64,000 nt of DNA. It comes from Streptomyces sp. CC228A. Lineage in GTDB: Bacteria > Actinomycetota > Actinomycetes > Streptomycetales > Streptomycetaceae. Made by a program: the position numbers and the translations under genes. Position 1 is the stretch's first letter, and the number at the start of each line of letters is the position of its first letter. Below the pieces are notes generated by a model. The model worked only from the letters and a program-made list of their open reading frames with translations, made no database searches and had not been told where the DNA came from. Below, piece by piece: positions 44,265 to 52,131 of the stretch. Location of the stretch: the NCBI RefSeq assembly GCF_021390935.1, contig NZ_JAJPUI010000005.1, positions 434,001 through 498,000 of the forward strand, written 5' to 3'.

Positions 44265-45149
44265 TCAGGCGGACTGCGGGGTGGCTTCCTGTTGTCGACG
44301 CCAGGCGCGTTCGTACTCGGCGGGCGGTACGTAGTCGAGGGCTGAGTGGAGCCGTTCCTCGTTGTACCACGCGACCCACTGGAAGATCGCCCGCTCGACC
44401 TGGTCGACGTCCCGCCAAGGGCCCTGCATCTCGATCAGCTCGGCCTTGAAGGTGCCGTTCAACGCCTCGGCCATCGCGTTGTCATAGCTGTCCGCGACCG
44501 AGCCGACCGAGGCCGAAGCCCCGATCTCGGACAGCCTCTCGGTATACCGAATGGATACGTACTGCGACCCGCGGTCGCTGTGATGAATGAGGCCGGAGCC
44601 CTTCTTGATCCTCCGCCTCCACAACGCCATCTCCAGGGCATCCAACGGCAGTTCAGTCCGCATGTGGTTCGCGACCTGCCAGCCGACGATCATCCGCGAG
44701 TACACGTCCAGGACGAACGCCACGTACGCCCAGCCGGACCAGGTGCGCACATACGTCATGTCCGCCACCCACAGCTGGTCCGGCCGCGAGGCGGTGAAAT
44801 CCCGGTCGACCAGGTCCGGCGGGCGGGGCGCCGACGGCTCCGGCACGGTGGTCCGCCGCCGCTGCCCGCGGATCACGCCCTCCAGGCCCAGCTCGCCCAT
44901 CAGCCGCTCGACGGTGCAGCGGGCCACCACCACACCCTCGCGCCGCAGCGCACGGGTGATCCGCCGAACCCCATAGGTGCCGCCGGACTCGGAGTGAACC
45001 TGCTCGATCAGTGGCATGAGCTGCTCGTCACGGAGCCGGCGCGCGGACTTCGGCCGCTTCTTGCGGGCGTAGTAGGCGGACTCGGACCAGCCGAGCACCC
45101 GGCATACGGGCCCGACCCCGAAGCCGTCTTCTTTCAGGCTGTCGATCAC
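44265..45149 (-). CDS. IS3-family transposase OrfB (DDE domain)
   Basis: 294 residues with the rve integrase core: first Asp in WVADMTYV, second Asp in HHSDRGSQY, Glu in NAMAEALNGTFK, and an HTH_21-like entry (YGVRRITRALRREG). GTG start overlaps the OrfA stop (GTGA). In this family the active enzyme is usually an OrfAB fusion made by -1 frameshifting; the CTTTTTG stretch at the OrfA end (about 45191) may be the slip site. It catalyses copy-out transposition of the IS. Confidence 0.95.
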   Translation of the reverse strand: MIDSLKEDGFGVGPVCRVLGWSESAYYARKKRPKSARRLRDEQLMPLIEQVHSESGGTYGVRRITRALRREGVVVARCTVERLMGELGLEGVIRGQRRRTTVPEPSAPRPPDLVDRDFTASRPDQLWVADMTYVRTWSGWAYVAFVLDVYSRMIVGWQVANHMRTELPLDALEMALWRRRIKKGSGLIHHSDRGSQYVSIRYTERLSEIGASASVGSVADSYDNAMAEALNGTFKAELIEMQGPWRDVDQVERAIFQWVAWYNEERLHSALDYVPPAEYERAWRRQQEATPQSA

Positions 45150-45457
45150 CTGGTCGGCCTCGTCCGGGGACGGTCGAGCTCCCGGGCAAAAAGCGCACTC
45201 GCCGCTTTGAGGATCTCGTTCGCCCGCCTCAACTCCGCTACTTCCTTGCGAAGTTGCTTCAGCTCCTCGTGCTCTGCGGCGGTCAGCCGGTCGTCGCGTT
45301 TGCCGCTGTCCGCCTCGGCCTGGCGGACCCAGCCGCGCAGGGCCTCCTTGTGGATGCCCAGGTCCTTCGCGACATGCGCGATCGGACGGCCGGTGGTGCG
45401 GACTTCGCGGACGGCCCGCTCGCGGAGTTCGTCCGGGTACTTACGTGGTGCTGGCAC
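45146..45457 (-). CDS. IS3-family transposase OrfA
   Basis: 103 residues: an HTH (PDELRERAVREVRTTGRPI, VAKDLGIHKEALRGWVRQ) for binding the terminal repeats, followed by a leucine-zipper helix (EELKQLRKEVAELRRANEIL) and the usual end SALFARELDRP. GTG start. Confidence 0.94.
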   Translation of the reverse strand: MPAPRKYPDELRERAVREVRTTGRPIAHVAKDLGIHKEALRGWVRQAEADSGKRDDRLTAAEHEELKQLRKEVAELRRANEILKAASALFARELDRPRTRPTR

Positions 45458-45529
45458 TGCTCGTGGTTCTCCTTCGGGCCAGGATCATAAGCCTGGCTTC
45501 AGGGACTCCACGAAACCGGGGTCAGCTCA

Positions 45530-45795
45530 CCCAGCTCGTACGCCGCGCGGGCGCCAAGGTACGCGGCCGTCACCGCGCAGAGGACGGCGATCGTCACGGC
45601 GATGCTCTGGCTCTTGGTCAGAGGCCTGGAGCGCCGGGCGACAAGGTGCAACACGTGCGGTTCACAGAGGCGGACGAACCCGCCGGACATGCGGACGACC
45701 ACGAGGTTCGGACCGGGCGCCTCGGCCAGACCGGCCACGATCCCCAACGCCGAATCCCGGTGGTCGCGAACGACATCACCGACGACTAACAGCAT
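45530..45795 (-). pseudogene. 5' part of membrane gene broken by the IS
   Basis: Starts MLLVVGDVVRDHRDSALG, a soluble N-terminal region of ~60 residues, then the first membrane helix (SIAVTIAVLCAVTAAYLGA) and AAYELG where the IS enters. Similar small proteins with this start occur in AICEs. Its promoter region faces that of the GntR gene. Confidence 0.85.
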
Positions 45796-45822
45796 GCGAT
45801 CCCCTTTCAGGCATAGGCCAAC

Positions 45823-45915
45823 AACTCCTTAAGACCTCTTGTCATCAAGACCTCTTTAGGAGTTGAGGAGACTATGACCTACCTCTCCTCAGGTCGTCAA
45901 GACCTCTTTAGGAGT
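45823..45915. promoter_or_regulatory. Repeated operators before the KorSA-like GntR gene
   Basis: TCAAGACCTCTTTAGGAGT occurs exactly at 45845-45863 and 45897-45915, with a partial third copy (AAGACCTCTT, preceded by ACTCCTT) at 45824-45840. The core AAGACCTCTT is palindromic. Low GC for the window. Probable binding sites for the GntR protein that follows, controlling both directions. Confidence 0.75.
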
Positions 45916-45945
45916 CGTATGCTGAGCCCGCCCGGCTGAGGAACG

Positions 45946-46743
45946 GTGATCACGATGGCTAAGGCGTACGAGCGGATCGCGGACGACATCCGCCAGTCCA
46001 TCCGCGCAGGTCAACGCAAGCCGGGTGATCGCCTTCCATCGGAGGACGCGCTCGCGACGCAGTACCGGAGGAGCGTCCCGACGATCCGTGAGGCGCTGCG
46101 GGTCCTGGCCACGGAAGGCCTCATCGAGAAACAGCATGGCCGGGGCACCTTCGTCCGCCGGCCCCGTACGCGGGTGCTGCGCGACAACCTGCGACACCAG
46201 TGGGAGAAGGACCGGGTCAAGGAGCCGGTGGAGCGCCGGGCGACGACTGGTGCCACCGAGCGGGACACGGGCCTGGAAGTCGATGACCTGGTCTTTCGCG
46301 CGTCGTACCGCGAGGTCGGGGCGTCCGAGGGGATCGCGGAGGCGTTCGGCATTCCTGTGGGCACACTCATGCTGGAGCGGACCTACCGGACCCGCTACGC
46401 CGCCGAGACGGCGCCCTTCGCCCTGGTCACGTCCTATCTCGTCCACGGCGTGGCCGCGGGGAACCCGGAACTCCTGGACGAGGCGAAGGAACCGTGGCCC
46501 GGGGGCACGCAGAACCAGCTCTACACCGTGGGTATCGAGCTGGACCGCATCGAGGAGCGGGTGACGGCCCGTCCACCCACGCCCGAAGAGGCGGAGGAAC
46601 TGGAACTCCCGCCTGGCACCGCGGTGTTCGTGCTCCGCAAGACCTCGTACGACACCGATGACCGCGTCGTGGAGTTGTCGGACGTCACCCTGCCCGGCGA
46701 CCGCACGGAACTGCGCTTCACCACTTCCCTGGAAAGGTGGTGA
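45946..46743 (+). CDS. GntR-family regulator (HutC/UTRA type, KorSA-like)
   Basis: 265 residues. N-terminal winged HTH (YERIADDIRQSIRAGQRKPGDRLPSED split; VPTIREALRVLATEGLIEKQHGRGTFV), C-terminal UTRA effector domain (LMLERTYRTRY, TSYLVHGVAAGNPEL, LPPGTAVFVLRKTSYD). In pSAM2 the analogous KorSA holds the element quiet. GTG 45946 (GAGG close by) or ATG 45955 can be the start. Confidence 0.9.
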   Translation: MITMAKAYERIADDIRQSIRAGQRKPGDRLPSEDALATQYRRSVPTIREALRVLATEGLIEKQHGRGTFVRRPRTRVLRDNLRHQWEKDRVKEPVERRATTGATERDTGLEVDDLVFRASYREVGASEGIAEAFGIPVGTLMLERTYRTRYAAETAPFALVTSYLVHGVAAGNPELLDEAKEPWPGGTQNQLYTVGIELDRIEERVTARPPTPEEAEELELPPGTAVFVLRKTSYDTDDRVVELSDVTLPGDRTELRFTTSLERW

Positions 46744-46748
46744 GTGCC

Positions 46749-47516
46749 GTGGCCCGGCGCATCATCATCGTCACGGCCGTCCACGCACCCTCCGCGCACT
46801 TCCTGCCGGATGCGTACGAGTCGATCCGCGCGCAGGAACTCCCTGACGGCTGGGAGTGGCACTGGCTGATCCAGGAGGACGGCACGACCGAGGAGGTCGA
46901 GCCGTACGTCCCCCAGGACGACAAGCGCGTCACGTTCCGCCAGGGCCGCCCCGGGGGCCCGGGCGTCGCCCGCACCATGGCCCTGGCCCACGCAGACGGC
47001 GACTACGTCAAGATCCTGGACGCCGACGACCAGCTCACCCCCGGGTGCCTGGCCCGCGACCTGGCCGCCCTGGAGGCTGACCCGACCCTTGGCTGGGCGA
47101 CGTCCCGCGTCCTGGACCTCCTGCCCGACGGCTCCACGGCGGGCTTCCCGGGCGACCCGGAGCCGGGCCCTATCGAGCGCGACGCGGTCCTGGACTTCTG
47201 GAAGGCCAACAACTACCGCGCCCAGGTACACCCGGCCACCCTCTTCGTCCGCCGGGATCTCCTGATCGCCCTCGGCGGCTGGATGGCCCTCCCCGCCTCC
47301 GAGGACACCGGCCTCCTCCTGGCCCTCAACGCCACCAGCCGCGGCTGGTTCACCCCCGACGTCGGCCTCCTGTACCGCAAGTGGCCCGGCCAGGCCACCA
47401 GCCAGGCGGCCCACACGGATACCGCCGAGCGGGACGCCCGTATGGCGGTCATCGAGTCCCGCGCCAGGTCCTTGGCGTACCTGCAGTGGCGGTACCCATT
47501 TGAAGGCGCATGCTGA
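46749..47516 (+). CDS. GT2-family glycosyltransferase (AICE cargo)
   Basis: 255 residues. GT-A fold: IIIVTAVHAPSAHFLPDAYES, LIQEDGTTEEVEPYV, GGPGVARTMALAHADGDYVKILDADDQL with the DxD-type metal site, and FVRRDLLIALGGW. The start is uncertain (GTG at 46740 or 46749), both next to the gntR stop, so they form one unit. No membrane segment. Substrate unknown; a surface or small-molecule sugar transfer is possible. Confidence 0.85.
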   Translation: MARRIIIVTAVHAPSAHFLPDAYESIRAQELPDGWEWHWLIQEDGTTEEVEPYVPQDDKRVTFRQGRPGGPGVARTMALAHADGDYVKILDADDQLTPGCLARDLAALEADPTLGWATSRVLDLLPDGSTAGFPGDPEPGPIERDAVLDFWKANNYRAQVHPATLFVRRDLLIALGGWMALPASEDTGLLLALNATSRGWFTPDVGLLYRKWPGQATSQAAHTDTAERDARMAVIESRARSLAYLQWRYPFEGAC

Positions 47517-47598
47517 CCCGAAGGCCTTGGGGTCATGGTCGTTGACGGTGTTCCCTGTGCCGTTGTCGATCACTTCAGAACAGGGAGAATGAAAATAC

Positions 47599-47634
47599 GG
47601 ATAGCGTCCGCGTGAAGACACGTGGACGCTATCC
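47599..47634. terminator. Bidirectional terminator between convergent genes
   Basis: GGATAGCGTCC 47599-47609 with GGACGCTATCC 47624-47634, and a further CGTG/CACG inside. Between the glycosyltransferase (+) and the secreted protein gene (-). Confidence 0.8.
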
Positions 47635-47655
47635 TCAACACCCTCGAGGTGAATA

Positions 47656-47919
47656 TCAGCCGCGGCTAGGCCAACCCCAGGACGTGCACCGCTTCAGGCG
47701 GCTCTTATAGGGCTCAGGCAGCGCACTCGGGGCCTTTCCGAGCTGACTTACGATCTTCCCGTTGACTTCGCAGAGCGCCTTGGTCGGCTCCCAGTTGCAG
47801 GACTTCGTCGGGTAGTGGCACTCCCGCGCAGACGCCTGCGTTGCGCCAGTAAGGCCGATCCCAGAAGCCATGACAAGTGTGGCTGCGGCTACGCTCATGG
47901 TGCGCTTCATACGTCCCAT
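47656..47919 (-). CDS. Small secreted cysteine-containing protein
   Basis: 87 residues, ATG at 47919 with GGGGGAGAG upstream. Signal peptide KRTMSVAAATLVMASGIGL with cleavage after QASA. The mature part of ~55 residues has four Cys (ECHYPTKSCNW, ALCEVNGK, LKRCTSWGW), suggesting two disulfides. No family recognised. Its GC content is lower than the neighbours. Could be an effector or inhibitor carried by the AICE; that is only a guess. Confidence 0.75.
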   Translation of the reverse strand: MGRMKRTMSVAAATLVMASGIGLTGATQASARECHYPTKSCNWEPTKALCEVNGKIVSQLGKAPSALPEPYKSRLKRCTSWGWPSRG

Positions 47920-48095
47920 AACTCTCCCCCAATCCAGCGGCCGGTCGCGCCGCTGTGTTTCGGTCAAGGAGACGCTAGCCCGCGCCCACCCCAAATGACC
48001 ATGCTCTTGAGGATCATCTGAGGTTCCTTTCCCAGGGGGCTAAAGGAATCATCGGGACCTCCCGTGTCTGTCTCCTCGGTCCGAGGGGTTGACGC

Positions 48096-48851
48096 TCAGC
48101 TACGTGCGGCCACTTCATAGACGATCTCGCACAAGGAGGCGGGCAGGACGATGTCCGCGGTCTCGATGGCGCGCCCCTCGGTGCTGTAGTACGTCCGCTG
48201 AATCCGTGTCACCAAGGCGCCCTTCTGGACCCCGAGCAGAGCAGCCTCCTCAGCCGTCGCCTGTCCCGGTTCGGGCTGTTCCACGGCGCGGGTGACCGTG
48301 ATGCCGATCTGCGCCATGCGGTCGATGACGCCCTTGCCCGCGTACGGGCCGCCCTCCGGTAGGACCACCAGCGTGCCCGCCGTCAGGTCGTACGGCTCCC
48401 AACTGGTCGATAGCTGCACGGGCTTGCCGTCCGCGAGGAACTCGTACGAGGTGCGGACGCACAGGTCACCCTCAGCGATGCCGAGCCGTGCTGCGATGTC
48501 CGCCGGCGCCGGGACCTTCGCCTCCGTCCGGCTCTCCCAGTCGCCCCGCCGCCCAAGCGCGGCCATTTCCGCCCGGAACGGCGACCCTCCCCGCTCCTCG
48601 CGCGCCTGCGAGCGGACCATCCGTACGCGCTGACGCGGCTCGGCAACGTACGTACCGGAGCCCGCCCGCCCCTCCAGTACGCCCTGGGAGATCAGCAACT
48701 CCTGCGCCCGGCGGACCACGTTGTCGCCCACGCCGCACTCCTTCGCGAGCTGCGCACGCGAAGGCAGACGGTCCCCCGGCCGCCACTCCTGCTCCGCGAT
48801 GCGCCGTCGGAGCACGTCAGCGATGCGGAGGTACGGAGGCTGCTCAGACAT
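48096..48851 (-). CDS. GntR-family regulator (UTRA type)
   Basis: 251 residues: winged HTH (ADVLRRRIAEQEWRPGDRLP, NVVRRAQELLISQGVLEGR, GSGTYV) and a UTRA domain (LCVRTSYEFLADGKPVQLSTS split; VTRIQRTYYSTEG). The ATG has no clear Shine-Dalgarno; a TAGATT -10 element lies about 7 bp before it, so the mRNA may be leaderless. Sites for it lie at 48861-48892. Confidence 0.9.
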   Translation of the reverse strand: MSEQPPYLRIADVLRRRIAEQEWRPGDRLPSRAQLAKECGVGDNVVRRAQELLISQGVLEGRAGSGTYVAEPRQRVRMVRSQAREERGGSPFRAEMAALGRRGDWESRTEAKVPAPADIAARLGIAEGDLCVRTSYEFLADGKPVQLSTSWEPYDLTAGTLVVLPEGGPYAGKGVIDRMAQIGITVTRAVEQPEPGQATAEEAALLGVQKGALVTRIQRTYYSTEGRAIETADIVLPASLCEIVYEVAARS

Positions 48852-48860
48852 ATGGAAAAT

Positions 48861-48892
48861 CTAGTCCACTAGCTCTAATCTAGTTAACTAAC
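48861..48892. promoter_or_regulatory. Promoter/operator of the second GntR gene
   Basis: CTAGTCCACTAG (palindrome) followed by CTAATCTAGTTAACTAAC; AT-rich, with three CTAG. It lies between divergent genes (48851 minus, 48911 plus), so one operator may control both. Confidence 0.65.
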
Positions 48893-48910
48893 CTCACTCA
48901 TGGTGATCCG

Positions 48911-49210
48911 ATGATGACGGAGGACCTTCCCGTGCTGTCACCCGACGCCAGGGCCGAGGACCTCTCCGCCCGTCTCGTCGGGATCGGGTTCTCACCACGT
49001 CTGAGCGACCACACCGACCACACACGCATCGAAGCGGAGGTACCGGAAGCAGTCTCGCCAGAGGTCTGGCGAGACCTCTTAGAGCTGCTGGAGGAAGCCG
49101 ACTGGTTCGGCCTCGCTGTCAGCAGCACGGCGGCCCACATCGTGTGGGCCGGCATACGCAAAGGGCCCCCGCGGCGGTCGGTGCCGCTGGGGGACCAGGC
49201 CATCAGCTGA
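48911..49210 (+). CDS. Unknown AICE protein
   Basis: 99 residues: LSARLVGIGFSPRLSDHTDHTRIEAEVPE in a beta-alpha pattern, then VSPEVWRDLLELLEEADWFGLAVSS and AHIVWAGIRKGPP. Divergent from the GntR gene. No motif recognised. Confidence 0.7.
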   Translation: MMTEDLPVLSPDARAEDLSARLVGIGFSPRLSDHTDHTRIEAEVPEAVSPEVWRDLLELLEEADWFGLAVSSTAAHIVWAGIRKGPPRRSVPLGDQAIS

Positions 49211-49226
49211 CAAGGAGCTGATCTGC

Positions 49227-49493
49227 GTGTTCGACGATATCCGTCGATCCGTCCTGAGGGCGATGGGGCGGTGTCTCCCTGCTCGCGGAAGGCATCGCCG
49301 TAGCACTACGGCGATCCGCCCGGACATCTATGTGGTGGTGGGACGTCTCCCCGCGCCCCTCGGCCAGGTCCCGCTTCGCGCGTACCCGCGCGCCGAGGGG
49401 GAGCGGTGGCTCGTCCAGGGCGAGGAGACGGCCCTGGTCAGGCCGTACGTGCGGCTGTTGCCCGCGTACGTGTCGACGGAGGCCACACCGTGA
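49227..49493 (+). CDS. Unknown small basic AICE protein
   Basis: 88 residues, GTG after AAGGAGCTG. Basic N-terminal half, then IRPDIYVVVGRLPAPLGQVPLRAYP and ALVRPYVRLLPAYV. Overlaps the next gene by GTGA. Conserved in streptomycete elements as far as I recall; function unknown. Confidence 0.7.
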   Translation: MFDDIRRSVLRAMGRCLPARGRHRRSTTAIRPDIYVVVGRLPAPLGQVPLRAYPRAEGERWLVQGEETALVRPYVRLLPAYVSTEATP

Positions 49494-49864
49494 CAGAAGC
49501 ACGTCCGGCGCCGAAGCCGACCACGTACGTCTCCAGGGCCTGCCTCACCCGCCTCCACGCGCGTTGCGGTGAGACGGACCGCCATGGCGCCACCCCGCCG
49601 ACCTCCAGGGGCTACGAGTCGTGCGCCTGCGACTGCCACAACCGTGGCCGACGCGGGCCCAGGACCGAGGTCACGCCCTTCGTGGTCGTCCCCACCACGA
49701 TCCAGCGAGGCGACATCATCCAGATCGGAGGGCAGCCGTGCCGGGTGAAGGACGTCATCCGCCTGCCCGGGCGTGCGCGGCGCCTGATCTTCTCCTCGGG
49801 CGAGACCTTGAGCGTCCACGCCCGTACCCGGCTCGTCGTCTTCCGCACCGTACGGAGGTTCTGA
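49490..49864 (+). CDS. Small protein with Cys/His cluster
   Basis: 124 residues, GTG with GGAGG 7 bp upstream, overlapping the preceding stop. CLTRLHARCG ... SCACDCH forms a possible zinc site in the first half. The second half is beta-rich (TTIQRGDIIQIGGQPCRVKDVIRLP), like a small barrel that could bind nucleic acid. Function unknown. Confidence 0.7.
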   Translation: MTEARPAPKPTTYVSRACLTRLHARCGETDRHGATPPTSRGYESCACDCHNRGRRGPRTEVTPFVVVPTTIQRGDIIQIGGQPCRVKDVIRLPGRARRLIFSSGETLSVHARTRLVVFRTVRRF

Positions 49865-49868
49865 CCGC

Positions 49869-50591
49869 ATGACCACGCTCTACGACCGGGTCGCCGGCGA
49901 CCTGCGGCGTCGCATCCAGAAGGCCGAATACCCGGCCGGTTCAAAGCTCCCCTCCGAATCAGCGTTGGTGGCTCAATACAACGTCAGCATGCCGACGCTC
50001 CGTATGGCCCTGGAGAGGCTCCAACTGGAGGGCCTCATCGAGAAGTTCCACGGAAAGGGCAACTACGTCCGGCAGCCGTACCCGCGCATCAGCTACGGCA
50101 CGGACCGCCAGGCGGCCGAGAACATCGGGCTGCGCGTCTTCGTCAGTGCCGACCGCATCGAGGCGCAGGACACCGTCGCGAAGCTCCTGGGCGTTCCCAC
50201 CGGGACGCACCTGATCGAGTACTCCCACCTGAGCTTCCACGAGGACGACCCGTACTGTCTGGCCAAGGTGTACGTGCCGACCGACCTGGCGACCACGAAC
50301 CTCCCCGGCGAGCCGGTGTCCCCCTGGGGCGACCAGGTGGAACGGCACCTGGCGGAGGCCGGTGTGCCGACCGTCCGTGCGGTGGAACGCGTCAAGGCAC
50401 GGACGGCCTCAGGGGACGAGTCCCGAACCCTCCGCATGCCGTCACGGGCCGCGGTGCTGGAGATCGAACGAACCTCAACCGACGCCGACGGGCGGGTGGT
50501 TGTGGCAGCCGTACTCGTGCTGCCCGGGAACCGCTCGGATGCCGTCTTCACCACGTACACCCCTGTCCAGGAAGCCGAGGCAGCACAGTGA
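49869..50591 (+). CDS. GntR-family regulator (UTRA type), third in the AICE
   Basis: 240 residues: YDRVAGDLRRRIQKAEYPAG, MPTLRMALERLQLEGLIEKFHGKGNYV for the winged HTH, then a UTRA domain (HLIEYSHLSFHEDDPYCLAKVYV region; VLEIERTSTDADGRVV). It lies 4 bp after the preceding stop and overlaps the next start. The three GntR proteins differ, so they probably sense different ligands. Confidence 0.9.
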   Translation: MTTLYDRVAGDLRRRIQKAEYPAGSKLPSESALVAQYNVSMPTLRMALERLQLEGLIEKFHGKGNYVRQPYPRISYGTDRQAAENIGLRVFVSADRIEAQDTVAKLLGVPTGTHLIEYSHLSFHEDDPYCLAKVYVPTDLATTNLPGEPVSPWGDQVERHLAEAGVPTVRAVERVKARTASGDESRTLRMPSRAAVLEIERTSTDADGRVVVAAVLVLPGNRSDAVFTTYTPVQEAEAAQ

Positions 50592-50947
50592 CCATCGACC
50601 CCAGCACACTCGTCCTTCCCGCGGCCGAGTACGACCTCCGTCTCCTGACCGAGACCGGCAACCCCTGCTTCGTCAGCGCCGACGGAGACGGCGGCACGGC
50701 GTCACGGCACGCCGACGCGTACGAGGAGAACCTCCTGGACGCCGCCGAAGAGCACGCCACCCACGCACGGACCAGGCTCTACGAGCCCAGTGTCACGAAG
50801 GGGGAACTGCGCTTCCTTCTGGCGAAGGCGACCGCTCTCCTGGGGGACGTTCAGCGCGTGGCCGAGAGCCGCGGTGAGCGACTGTCGCGTCTCTGCACCG
50901 CGGAGGACGACGCCGACGACTCGACGGCCGCGCCCGACAACGGCTAG
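50588..50947 (+). CDS. Small accessory protein, related to the one at 3271-3618
   Basis: 119 residues. GTG start overlaps the gntR stop. Contains LPAAEYDLRLLTETGNPCFVS and the shared C-terminal helix ELRFLLAKATALLGDVQRVAESRGERL (given in part), as in the serine-integrase element. Being coupled to a regulator in both elements suggests a partner role. Confidence 0.7.
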   Translation: MTIDPSTLVLPAAEYDLRLLTETGNPCFVSADGDGGTASRHADAYEENLLDAAEEHATHARTRLYEPSVTKGELRFLLAKATALLGDVQRVAESRGERLSRLCTAEDDADDSTAAPDNG

Positions 50948-50957
50948 CAGCCCTCGA

Positions 50958-50997
50958 CGAAGGCCGGGTCTCTCGCACCTGAGGGGCCCGGCCTTCG
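50958..50997. terminator. Bidirectional terminator
   Basis: CGAAGGCCGGG / CCCGGCCTTCG, 11-bp stem between convergent genes. Confidence 0.8.
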
Positions 50998-51002
50998 GCG
51001 TA

Positions 51003-51926
51003 TCAGGGAAGCGTCTCGGCGTCGATGCGGGAGAAGACGAGGTCGCTCTCGGAGGTGACCGGCCCACGCCACCGAACCGGGACGCGGGCTGGCCCACGGA
51101 TAGCGGCCGGATAGCTGCCAGCGGCGTAGTCGTTGGCCAGCCGGTAGACGTGGAACCCGTGCCGCTGCATCGTCTCGATCAACTCGTCCGCTGAGTCCCC
51201 GAGCTTGGCCATCCGCTCTGGGGTGACCTCGACGGTGATCTCGGCATCCGGTCTCAGCTCGTCAAGGATGGGCTCCAGCCCGCGCACGACGCTACCCTCC
51301 GCGCCCTCCACATCGATCTTGATCACACGAGCACGTGCGATGTCCTCCGGCTCCAACAGATCCGGTAGTGACTTGGCCCCGATCTCGAAGGAGGACTCCA
51401 CCGGCCCGTCGTACGGGACGATGCTGTTCGACCCGAGATTGTGCGAACTGGCCAGGACGAAGCTCAGCGTCCTCGCACTGTCCGAGACCCCGGCGTTCAC
51501 CGCCCGAACGTTGGTGCAGCCGTTCAGCCGAACGTGATCCATCAGCCGCCCGTGAAACACGGGAGACGCCTCCACGGCAACAACCTGCCCCCGCTCCCCA
51601 ACCGGCCGCGAGGCGAGCAGGCTGAAGTATCCGATGTTGGCGCCCAAATCAACGAACGTGTCACCGGGCCGCAGCCGCCCCCGCAGCCACCGCGTCATAT
51701 GCGGTTCCCAGACCCCGAACAGGTAGATGTACCGCTGGATGAGGTCCCGGGTGTCCAGGGCCAGCCGCGCTCCGAAGCGGGTCTCAGCGACGCGCTGACG
51801 AGGGTGATCCCGCAGGTAGGAACTCAGATAGTTGCCGACCAAGGCACCCTTGCCCAAGACGCCGGGTGCGTCGCGCACATAGCGACGGCTGAGCGTGACC
51901 AGCATCTCCACTGCGGTACCACTCAC
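51003..51926 (-). CDS. FkbM-family methyltransferase (AICE cargo)
   Basis: 307 residues, GTG at 51926 after GGAGGGGG. Rossmann-type SAM site GDTFVDLGANIGYFSLLAS, VVAVEASPVFHGRL, and the FkbM signature VIKIDVEGAEGSVVRG. The family mainly O-methylates sugars or polyketides. The gene lies alone on the minus strand between the small-protein cluster and the right end. With the GT2 gene it may modify a surface glycan or metabolite. Confidence 0.88.
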   Translation of the reverse strand: MSGTAVEMLVTLSRRYVRDAPGVLGKGALVGNYLSSYLRDHPRQRVAETRFGARLALDTRDLIQRYIYLFGVWEPHMTRWLRGRLRPGDTFVDLGANIGYFSLLASRPVGERGQVVAVEASPVFHGRLMDHVRLNGCTNVRAVNAGVSDSARTLSFVLASSHNLGSNSIVPYDGPVESSFEIGAKSLPDLLEPEDIARARVIKIDVEGAEGSVVRGLEPILDELRPDAEITVEVTPERMAKLGDSADELIETMQRHGFHVYRLANDYAAGSYPAAIRGPARVPVRWRGPVTSESDLVFSRIDAETLP

Positions 51927-52131
51927 GGGGTACCCCCTCCGCCAGCGCCAGGCGATCCCGGGGCTGCCCGGCCAATCTACGCCGCTGGTCGAACCCCGTG
52001 CCTGCCAAGCACGTGCCGAGCGGCGGCACCCCGCGTTTCGGCCCTTGTGCAGAACCTCCGGACAGTCACGTGCCCTCACTCCTAAGCTCCTCAGGACACA
52101 TCAGGATGAGTGGGCGGGCCAGGGGGACACC

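Larger units (their letters stand above)
44227..45529 (-). mobile_element. IS3-family insertion sequence, 1303 bp
   Basis: Terminal inverted repeats of 26 bp with 22 matches (TGAGCTGCCCCGAGTTTCGT left; TGAGCTGACCCCGGTTTCGT right), beginning with TG as in the family. Flanked by a 3-bp duplication CCC (44224-44226 and 45530-45532). Encodes OrfA and OrfB in overlapping frames. It looks intact, so it may be mobile. Confidence 0.93.
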
